From positions 1-20,617 of the forward strand of contig JAFGVM010000030.1 of NCBI GenBank assembly GCA_016937995.1: a DNA stretch of 20,617 nt, read 5' to 3'. The translations under genes and the position numbers were made by a program. Source of the stretch: Candidatus Delongbacteria bacterium (GTDB lineage: Bacteria > UBA4055). The number at the start of each line of letters is the position of its first letter. The first letter of the stretch is position 1. Below are positions 15,044 through 20,617 of the stretch, in pieces. The notes under the pieces are model-generated. The model searched no databases and was not told where the DNA came from. It saw only the letters and a program-made list of their open reading frames with translations.

Positions 15044-16900
15044 ATGCCGGAAATAATTTTAGGAATATCAGCATATTATCATGACAGTTCAGCAGCTTTG
15101 ATCATAGACGGAGAAATAATTTCTGCTGTTCATGAAGAAAGATTTACAAGGAAAAAGCATGATCAGTCTTTTCCGAGAAAATCAATAGAGCATATTTTTT
15201 CCTACACAGGAATAAAAATTGATGACATTACTGCTGTTGTATTTTATGAAAAACCATATCTGAAATTTGAAAGATTATTAGAAACTTATCATGAATTTTT
15301 TCCAAAGGGTTTAAAAAGTTTCAGTTCATCGATACCGGTATGGATAAAAGAAAAATTATTTATGACCGGAACCATAAAGAAAGAACTGAAGAAGTTCGGT
15401 AATATTGATAATATAAGATTTTTATACAGTGAACATCATTTATCTCATGCAGCAAGTGCATTTTATCCGTCTCCTTTTGAAGATGCTGCAATATTAACAA
15501 TAGATGGAGTTGGTGAAAGAGCAACCTCTATTATTGCTCAGGGGAAAGGTAATTCAATAAAGATCTTAAAAGAGTTACATTTTCCACATTCAGTAGGTCT
15601 GTTATACTCAGCATTCACATATTATTGCGGATTCAGAGTTAACAGTGGTGAGTATAAACTGATGGGTTTAGCTCCATACGGAGATCCTGATTCTGAAAGA
15701 ACACGCAATTATATTAACATCATAAAAGAGAAATTGGTTGATATAAAAGAAGATGGCTCAATAGTTCTTAACATGGAATATTTCAACTATGCTACCGGTC
15801 TGAAAATGATCCATGATAAAAAGTGGAAAGAACTATTTGGACTTGAAACCAAAGATCCTGAATCAGAGATAACTCAGGAATATATGGATATTTCATTAGC
15901 TATCCAGACAGTAACTGAAGATATATTTTTAAAAATGGCGAAACATGCAAAAGAAATTACGGGATCTAAAAATATAGTTCTAGCAGGTGGTGTTGCTTTG
16001 AACAGTGTTGCGAACGGGAAATTACTGAAAGAGGGAGTTTTTGAAAATATCTGGGTTCAGCCGGCATCAGGGGATGCAGGTGGAGCTTTAGGTGCGGCAT
16101 TAGCTTATTTTTACACTGAGAATGATGTTAAAAGAAAAATAATATTACCTGACAGTATGCAGGGAGCTTATTTAGGGCCAGAGTACACAAATGATCAGAT
16201 CGAAAATGTCCTAAAGAAATATAGAGTTACTTCAAAATATTTTGATAATTCCAAAGAGTTAGCAAAAATATCAGCACAATATTTAGATGAAGGAAGTGTT
16301 GTTGGATGGTTCCAGGGAAGAATGGAATTCGGGCCAAGAGCTTTGGGAAACAGGAGCATACTTGGCGATGCCCGTAAAGCTGAAATGCAAAAAAGAATGA
16401 ATTTAAAGATAAAGTATCGTGAGGGTTTTAGACCTTTTGCACCTTCTGTTCTTGAAGAGGATATTCAGGAATATTTTGAGATCGATATTCCAAGTCCGTA
16501 TATGCTGAATGTTGTTCCTGTCGTTGAAAAAAGAAGGAGTGTTCTTCCAGAAAATTATTACCAGAAACCTCTCTATGAAAGACTTTATTTCGAAAGATCG
16601 GATATTCCAGCTGTAACTCATATAGATTATTCTGCAAGGTTACAAAGTGTCAATAAAGATGTGAACTTCAGGTATTGGGAACTAATAAATGAGTTTAAAA
16701 ACCTAACAGGATACGGGGTCATAATCAATACAAGTTTCAATGTGAGAGGAGAACCGATCGTGGAATCACCTGAAGATGCCTTATCGTGTTTTATGAGAAC
16801 TGAAATGGATTATCTTGTTCTTGGAGATCATCTTGTTAGTAAAGCAGATATTGATCCCGAACTTCAGAAGAAATTTAAAAAAGAATTTAAACCTGACTAA
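15044..16900 (+). CDS. NodU/CmcH/TobZ-family O-carbamoyltransferase
   Basis: Enzymes of this family make carbamoyl-AMP from carbamoyl phosphate and ATP and pass the carbamoyl group to a hydroxyl of a sugar, antibiotic or lipid-linked product. The 618-residue protein has the Kae1-like N-terminal domain with GISAYYHDSSAAL (7-19), the metal-site histidines in EHHLSHAASAFYP (130-142), TIDGVGERAT (152-161) and LAGGVALNS. The YrdC-like C-terminal domain shows GWFQGRMEFGPRALGNRS, REGFRPFAPS and INTSFNVRGEPIVESPEDA. Both active sites look intact. Start: ATG nine bases after the DUF5989 stop, with AGGA before it. It is the last gene of the five-gene operon, and its 3' end overlaps the convergent EamA gene by 14 bases. 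The acceptor is unknown; the membrane and secretion genes upstream suggest an envelope or exported molecule. Confidence 0.95.
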   Translation: MPEIILGISAYYHDSSAALIIDGEIISAVHEERFTRKKHDQSFPRKSIEHIFSYTGIKIDDITAVVFYEKPYLKFERLLETYHEFFPKGLKSFSSSIPVWIKEKLFMTGTIKKELKKFGNIDNIRFLYSEHHLSHAASAFYPSPFEDAAILTIDGVGERATSIIAQGKGNSIKILKELHFPHSVGLLYSAFTYYCGFRVNSGEYKLMGLAPYGDPDSERTRNYINIIKEKLVDIKEDGSIVLNMEYFNYATGLKMIHDKKWKELFGLETKDPESEITQEYMDISLAIQTVTEDIFLKMAKHAKEITGSKNIVLAGGVALNSVANGKLLKEGVFENIWVQPASGDAGGALGAALAYFYTENDVKRKIILPDSMQGAYLGPEYTNDQIENVLKKYRVTSKYFDNSKELAKISAQYLDEGSVVGWFQGRMEFGPRALGNRSILGDARKAEMQKRMNLKIKYREGFRPFAPSVLEEDIQEYFEIDIPSPYMLNVVPVVEKRRSVLPENYYQKPLYERLYFERSDIPAVTHIDYSARLQSVNKDVNFRYWELINEFKNLTGYGVIINTSFNVRGEPIVESPEDALSCFMRTEMDYLVLGDHLVSKADIDPELQKKFKKEFKPD

Positions 16901-17786
16901 TTCTTTCTTTTTTGTTGTTGTGATAAAATACTGTGACAGCTGAAAGAATTATAATAATACCACCTAAAATACTTGTAAGATCAGAAATTTCATCCCATAG
17001 AAAAAATCCGATCAATGCAGAGAATATTATACCCGTATAAGTGTAAATAGATACTTCGGAGGCTTTTGCGTATCTATAAGCATGTGTTAGACCGATCTGA
17101 CCGATAGAAGCAGTTAGTCCGATACCAAATAATAGAATCCATTGATGATCATTCGGGATAATATATACAGGTATCACAAAAGGTAAAGATCCGATCATTG
17201 AGAAAAGAGAAAAATAAAAAATAATAGTTTCCGGAAATTCTTTTGACCTTAAAAATCTTACAAAAGTATATGCCGCACCAGCCATTATTGCAGCTCCGAA
17301 AGCTCCTAAAGCAGGAAGTATTGTGTAATCAAATTTAGGTTTAATCACCATTACAGCTCCGATCAGGGCAATAAAGATAGTCGATATCTGAAGTTTTGAT
17401 AATTTTTCTTTTAAGAATAAAAATGCAAATAAAGAAACAAAAACAGGTGAAGTTCTATTCAGCATTTGTGAGTCAGCAAGATATAACTTAGATAGGGCAT
17501 AAAAATGAAAAGCTACACCAAGTAAACCGAATACAGATCTGATCAAAAGGAATTTCTGATTGGAAATTTGCCCGAAAACCAGTTTTAAATACCCGTCTTT
17601 TCGCTGAGCGGAATATTTTTTAGAAAAACTTAAAATTGAAAAAGCAACTATCATGCTTATTGTATTTCGGAAAAAAACTTTTTCAGCAACCGGGAAATCT
17701 CCTAAAGCTTTTACGAAAGCACCCATAAAAGAAAATGATAATGTTGAGGTTAATATAAAGGTTAGTGCTTTAGTTCTATCTTTCAT
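16887..17786 (-). CDS. EamA-type (DMT superfamily) transporter
   Basis: The 299-residue protein has about ten hydrophobic helices in two EamA repeats (about 8-140 and 155-290). The first carries FVKALGDFPVAEKVFFRN and the second includes AGAAYTFVRFLRSKEFPETI, both usual for this family, and a basic tail (HNNKKERISQV) ends in the cytoplasm. DMT exporters move metabolites, amino acids or, in some subfamilies, S-adenosylmethionine; the closest feel is to the RhaT/EamA drug/metabolite group, and no substrate can be given. The ribosome site before the ATG is weak. The gene converges on the carbamoyltransferase gene with overlapping 3' ends and no terminator between them, so the two transcripts must be antisense to each other at their tails. 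Whether it works with the carbamoylation operon is unknown. Confidence 0.9.
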   Translation of the reverse strand: MKDRTKALTFILTSTLSFSFMGAFVKALGDFPVAEKVFFRNTISMIVAFSILSFSKKYSAQRKDGYLKLVFGQISNQKFLLIRSVFGLLGVAFHFYALSKLYLADSQMLNRTSPVFVSLFAFLFLKEKLSKLQISTIFIALIGAVMVIKPKFDYTILPALGAFGAAIMAGAAYTFVRFLRSKEFPETIIFYFSLFSMIGSLPFVIPVYIIPNDHQWILLFGIGLTASIGQIGLTHAYRYAKASEVSIYTYTGIIFSALIGFFLWDEISDLTSILGGIIIILSAVTVFYHNNKKERISQV

Positions 17787-17821
17787 TATAGATCGGATCT
17801 CAAAGTAAATTACATGAATGA

Positions 17822-17850
17822 AAGGTAGTATAGAGTAATTTTCAAGTCAA
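17822..17850 (-). promoter_or_regulatory. Weak candidate promoter of the EamA transporter gene
   Basis: On the minus strand TTGACT (17845-17850) is followed after 17 bases by TACCTT (17822-17827), a poor -10. A better -10, TATACT (17827-17832), overlaps it but lacks a -35 at the right distance, so the exact arrangement is uncertain. Confidence 0.35.
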
Positions 17851-17899
17851 GGTATCATTTTATACAATTTATAACGAATATTTTGTTTTTAAAAATGTA

Positions 17900-17928
17900 T
17901 TGACAAAAAATTATAATTTAATTAATTT
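17900..17928 (+). promoter_or_regulatory. Candidate sigma-70-like promoter of the ferredoxin gene
   Basis: A perfect TTGACA (17900-17905) and, after 17 bases, TAATTT (17923-17928, matching TAxxxT) give a predicted start near 17935 and a leader of about 40 bases. Confidence 0.55.
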
Positions 17929-17939
17929 GGGGATTGTGA

Positions 17940-17966
17940 ATGAAAACAAAAAAATTATTAAATTAG
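17940..17966 (+). other. Possible 8-codon leader peptide before ferredoxin
   Basis: Within the predicted ferredoxin leader an ATG at 17940 opens MKTKKLLN followed by TAG (17964-17966). GGGG (17929-17932) lies a few bases upstream as a possible ribosome site, and the TAG overlaps the AGGAG of the ferredoxin ribosome site. It may be translated and couple to ferredoxin, or be chance; nothing in the peptide suggests a known attenuator. Confidence 0.25.
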
Positions 17967-17975
17967 GAGAGTAAA

Positions 17976-18143
17976 ATGGCTCATGTAATAAGTGATGCTT
18001 GTGTAGCTTGTGGTGCTTGTGTACCTGAATGTCCGGTTGATTGTATTACTGAAGGTGATATCTATAAAATTGATGCTGAAGCTTGTATTGATTGTGGTGC
18101 TTGTGCAGCAGTTTGTCCATCAGACGCAATAAGCCCAGAATAA
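17976..18143 (+). CDS. Clostridial-type 2[4Fe-4S] ferredoxin (55 residues)
   Basis: The small protein carries two complete CxxCxxCxxxCP motifs, Cys9-12-15-19 and Cys37-40-43-47, each followed by Pro, in the classic tandem arrangement with an acidic linker (TEGDIYKIDAEA). An extra Cys23 lies in CPVDC. It is a low-potential electron carrier and a natural acceptor for the pyruvate:ferredoxin oxidoreductase encoded earlier in the window. The ATG at 17976 follows AGGAGA (17965-17970) at good spacing. It has its own promoter and is monocistronic, ending in a structured 3' region and a terminator before the convergent feoB operon. Confidence 0.96.
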   Translation: MAHVISDACVACGACVPECPVDCITEGDIYKIDAEACIDCGACAAVCPSDAISPE

Positions 18144-18171
18144 AACACATTAAATTTTGTATAACTTTGTC

Positions 18172-18231
18172 AGATTAAAATTTATTCGAAGTCACTTAGG
18201 TTAACTAAGCTCCTTCAAAAAATTTGAATCT
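18172..18231 (+). other. Long imperfect hairpin in the ferredoxin 3' region
   Basis: Nested inverted repeats fold into one stem-loop. From the tip outward, CTTAG (18195-18199) pairs with CTAAG (18205-18209) around GTTAA; GAAG (18188-18191) pairs with CTTC (18213-18216); and AGATT-A-AAATTT (18172-18183) pairs with AAATTT-G-AATCT (18220-18231). Small internal loops separate the blocks, for about 22 base pairs in all. No gene is present and no T-run follows, so it is not a standard terminator; the real one is 40 bases further on. It may be a stabilising 3' UTR element or a small RNA. A+T-rich sequence raises the chance of accidental pairing, but the three blocks align co-linearly. Confidence 0.5.
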
Positions 18232-18271
18232 TCCTTGTTCTACTTCATTTAATATATTTTATTGTGAACTT

Positions 18272-18306
18272 AAGGTTACTGTGTGTAAAATGCAGTAGCC
18301 TTTTTT
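18272..18306 (+). terminator. Intrinsic terminator of the ferredoxin transcript
   Basis: AAGGTTACTG (18272-18281) and CAGTAGCCTT (18293-18302) form a 10-base-pair stem with one G-U pair and an 11-base loop, followed by a run of six T (18301-18306). On the minus strand there is no U-tail, so it works mainly for ferredoxin. It touches the stop codon of the convergent FeoB-associated gene. Confidence 0.85.
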
Positions 18307-18460
18307 ATTTAACGATCTTATCTCCACAAGAATCTTTCAGATCACACATGGAGCATTTTCCTACTTCCGGGTCGCAGTGAGGTTTGCCAGAAGAATATTT
18401 TTTGATCAAATATAATGCTGCTGTAAGAACTACTAATATAGTTAGAATTGTCTGCCACAT
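18305..18460 (-). CDS. FeoB-associated Cys-rich membrane protein (51 residues)
   Basis: The small gene begins five bases after the feoB stop. The product MWQTILTILVVLTAALYLIK starts with a membrane helix, followed by a short hydrophilic tail with four cysteines: Cys29-x6-Cys36-x2-Cys39-x5-Cys45. This matches the FeoB-associated Cys-rich membrane proteins found next to feoB in many anaerobes, where they may bind or pass Fe(II), in the manner of FeoC; this role is not proven. The start is the only ATG before the helix. It is read by coupling from feoB, since no clear ribosome site is seen. Its stop lies in the T-run of the convergent ferredoxin terminator. Confidence 0.85.
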   Translation of the reverse strand: MWQTILTILVVLTAALYLIKKYSSGKPHCDPEVGKCSMCDLKDSCGDKIVK

Positions 18461-18465
18461 AATTT

Positions 18466-20617
18466 TTATAAGATCAATTTCCCTATGTTAAATATTACAA
18501 ATGAAACTACCCATGCAATTGAAGTAGTGAAGAGGATTGAAAATATTGCCCATTTCCATGTTTTTGTTTCGTTCTTTATGGCTATAACCGTTGCAATACA
18601 TGGTATATATAGCAGAATAAATATCATGAACACAAATGGCTTAAGACCACTTGATCTATTATTAATTTGAAACGAATTTGCCAGTTGAAGTTTTTCTTTC
18701 AGGCTTGATCCTTCATTGCTGCTGTAAAGTACACCTAAAGTACTTACAACAAGTTCTTTACCAGCAAATCCCGAAATAATAGCTACATTATTTCTCCAGT
18801 CAAATCCCAATGGATCAAAAACAGGTTCAATTGTTTTACCTATTTTTCCAATATATGAATTTTCGAGCTGAATTACTTTGTCTGCCTGAGTGAAAATTTT
18901 GTGCTCAGACAGATCCCTGGGAAAATACCCCAATGCCCATATCACTATTGAAGCCGCAAGAATTATTCCACCCATTTTTTTCAGATACTGGTAGGCTTTA
19001 TCCCACATATGATAGAATATGGATCTGGCAGTAGGTTTTCGGTAAGGAGGCAGTTCCATTACAAAAGGTACATCATCTCCCTTGAATAAAGTTTTTCTTA
19101 AAAAAGCAGCGGACAGAATTGCGATCAGAACACCGATCATGTAAATACTGAACAGAATACTTCCCTGATTATGAGGGAAAAAAGCATTTATCAGGAGTAT
19201 ATAAACCGGCAGCTTAGCCCCGCATGACATGAACGGTATGATCAGCATTGTTACAAATCGGTTCCTTCTGCTGTTTATAGTTCTTGTAGCCATAATAGCA
19301 GGAACGCTGCAACCAAATCCCATTATCAAAGGAATAAATGATCTTCCATGCAATCCAATTTTATGCATGAGCTTATCTATGATAAAAACAGCTCTGGACA
19401 TATATCCTGAATCTTCAAAGAATGAAATAAAAAGAAAAAGAATAAGGATATTCGGCAAAAATACAATTACTCCACCGACACCGCCTATTATCCCATCCAC
19501 AAGCAGATCTTTAAAAATACCTTCAGAAAGATTTGCCGACACAAAATGACTTAAAGTTCCTACAAGGAACTCAAGGAATTCCATTGGATACTGACCTAAA
19601 GAAAATGTTGCTTTGAACATTATCCACATCAGAATGAAAAAGATCGGTAGTCCCCAGAATTTATGAGTCGCAAAAGAATCTATTATCTTGGTAGAATTGA
19701 ATTTTTTTATTGGACCAAGTTTAAAAGTTTCTTTCAAAGCTCCGGCAATAAACCCATATTTTGAATCAGTTATTAAAGTATCCATTGGTTCTGAGAATTG
19801 TTTTTCTATTTTCTCTCTCTGAAGTTTGACATTCTCCAATATATCATTCGAATTCTTTGAAGATTTTATCTTCTCAACTATATCGTCATCGTTCTCTAAC
19901 AGTTTTAAAGCTATATATCTTGGAGATATTTTAGATAAAAGACCAATATTATTAGTGCCGACAAAGGATTCTCTGATGATCTTTATGGATGATTCGATAC
20001 TTTCACCATAATTTATATGAATATGTCTCAATGTTGGTTCTTTATCTTCGTAAACATCTATAATTTTGTCAGATAGCTTATCAATTCCAACACTTTTTGA
20101 ACTAATTGTCGGGATAAATGGAATACCAAGCATTTCTCCGAGAAGTTTAAAATCAAAATCATCCTGTTTCTTTGTTAATTCATCGTACATGTTCAAAGCG
20201 ACGATCACCTTTATATCCATATCGATCAATTGAGTTGTAAGATATAGATTTCTCTCAAGATTAGATGCATCCACAACATTGACAACAAGATCAGGAACTT
20301 CATTTATTAAGTAATCTCTTACATATTTTTCTTCAGGTGAAAAGGATGTTATAGAGTAAGTTCCTGGAAGGTCTGTTATTCTGAAAATATGATCTTTGTA
20401 AGGTAACTCAACAGTTTTACTGTCAACAGTTACTCCTGAATAATTCCCCACCCTCTCTCTTGCACCTGACAGCTGATTAAAAAGAGTGGTCTTTCCGCTA
20501 TTTGGATTTCCGATCAGTGCAATGTTTATTCGATGACATTTTTCACTTTGGGATATCGTTACAGTATTTTCCTCTAAAGTTCCAAGATACTCATTGGTTT
20601 CACATTTCTCTTCCTGA
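18466..20617 (-). CDS. feoB: Ferrous iron transport protein B (N-terminus beyond window edge)
   Basis: FeoB takes up Fe(II) across the inner membrane with a cytoplasmic G-protein domain. About 716 residues are visible, running open to the window edge. G1 is GNPNSGKTTLFN (from 20511 downward), G2 is in NYSGVTVD, G3 is DLPGTYS, G4 is ALNMYDE, and the G5-like loop is SSKSVG. A helical dissociation-inhibitor domain and then the membrane part follow. The membrane part has two Gate regions containing the conserved cysteines of GFGCSVPA and PFMSCGAKLP, and FAGKELVVSTLG. A GTG at 20449-20451 is not the start: it lies after the P-loop, and the frame continues upstream. At least 30 residues (with three Cys, no Met) precede the G1 strand, so the protein has an N-terminal extension; a FeoA fusion or a Cys-rich lead cannot be told apart here. 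Confidence 0.96.
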   Translation of the reverse strand, partial: QEEKCETNEYLGTLEENTVTISQSEKCHRINIALIGNPNSGKTTLFNQLSGARERVGNYSGVTVDSKTVELPYKDHIFRITDLPGTYSITSFSPEEKYVRDYLINEVPDLVVNVVDASNLERNLYLTTQLIDMDIKVIVALNMYDELTKKQDDFDFKLLGEMLGIPFIPTISSKSVGIDKLSDKIIDVYEDKEPTLRHIHINYGESIESSIKIIRESFVGTNNIGLLSKISPRYIALKLLENDDDIVEKIKSSKNSNDILENVKLQREKIEKQFSEPMDTLITDSKYGFIAGALKETFKLGPIKKFNSTKIIDSFATHKFWGLPIFFILMWIMFKATFSLGQYPMEFLEFLVGTLSHFVSANLSEGIFKDLLVDGIIGGVGGVIVFLPNILILFLFISFFEDSGYMSRAVFIIDKLMHKIGLHGRSFIPLIMGFGCSVPAIMATRTINSRRNRFVTMLIIPFMSCGAKLPVYILLINAFFPHNQGSILFSIYMIGVLIAILSAAFLRKTLFKGDDVPFVMELPPYRKPTARSIFYHMWDKAYQYLKKMGGIILAASIVIWALGYFPRDLSEHKIFTQADKVIQLENSYIGKIGKTIEPVFDPLGFDWRNNVAIISGFAGKELVVSTLGVLYSSNEGSSLKEKLQLANSFQINNRSSGLKPFVFMIFILLYIPCIATVIAIKNETKTWKWAIFSILFTTSIAWVVSFVIFNIGKLIL

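Noticed and set aside
17790-17800. Palindrome AGATCGGATCT just before the EamA start
   Set aside because: It is 11 bases long, has no loop space for a hairpin and no second copy; probably chance, at most a weak operator.
17912-17917. Perfect TATAAT upstream of ferredoxin as the -10 box
   Set aside because: It lies only 6 bases after the perfect TTGACA and has no -35 at proper distance; TAATTT at 17923 fits better, though the TATAAT could still act alone.
18466-20451. feoB starting at GTG 20449-20451
   Set aside because: This would remove the G1 P-loop GNPNSGKT at 20488-20511; the frame clearly continues upstream.
1-20617. CRISPR arrays, tRNA/rRNA genes, transposases, integrases, att sites
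   Set aside because: Looked for on both strands; no spaced repeats, cloverleaf-like sequences or mobile-element proteins were seen, and codon use appears even across the window.

Overview
The window is A+T-rich, gene-dense bacterial DNA with no rRNA, tRNA, CRISPR array or mobile element that I can recognise. The gene set suggests an anaerobic or fermentative diderm from an uncultured low-GC lineage, perhaps in the FCB superphylum (a Delongbacteria- or Cloacimonadota-like organism). The reasons are pyruvate:ferredoxin oxidoreductase, a clostridial-type 2[4Fe-4S] ferredoxin, a pyrophosphate-dependent phosphofructokinase, ferrous-iron transport by FeoB, and a secreted protein that looks like an outer-membrane barrel. 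The phylum is inference only. Promoters look like ordinary sigma-70 sites with 17-base spacers, not the Bacteroidota type.

Layout. 1-801 (-) is the N-terminal part of a secreted, probably outer-membrane protein; it diverges from ftsY (1010-2068, +). A probably bidirectional terminator separates ftsY from a receiver-only response regulator (2115-2477, -). Next on the minus strand is a probable operon read 6377 to 2617: PPi-phosphofructokinase, recA, lysS. A 222-base divergent control region (6378-6599) holds two promoters and two inverted repeats. It is followed on the plus strand by an ATP-type phosphofructokinase (6600-7958) and nifJ/por (8078-11614), which ends in a strong terminator.

From 11704 to 16900 (+) five tightly packed or overlapping genes form one operon: a GT-C/TMTC-like membrane protein with C-terminal TPRs, a membrane-anchored SGNH hydrolase, an SxtJ-family membrane protein, a 49-residue DUF5989 membrane protein, and a NodU/CmcH-family O-carbamoyltransferase. 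I read this as an envelope glycan or secreted-product modification system. It is the least characterised and most interesting part of the window. A convergent EamA-type exporter (16887-17786, -) overlaps its 3' end.

The right end has a 55-residue ferredoxin (17976-18143, +) followed by a long imperfect hairpin and a terminator. It converges on a feoB operon: feoB (18466 to beyond 20617, -) and a 51-residue Cys-rich FeoB-associated membrane protein (18305-18460, -).

How the parts fit: the two phosphofructokinases give the cell a reversible PPi-linked and an irreversible ATP-linked step at the same point of glycolysis. POR turns the resulting pyruvate into acetyl-CoA and reduced ferredoxin, the small ferredoxin is a plausible electron acceptor, and FeoB supplies iron for the clusters. 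No stretch longer than 300 bases lacks a gene; the four longest intergenic gaps (802-1009, 6378-6599, 17787-17975, 18144-18304) are described through their promoters, repeats and hairpins.
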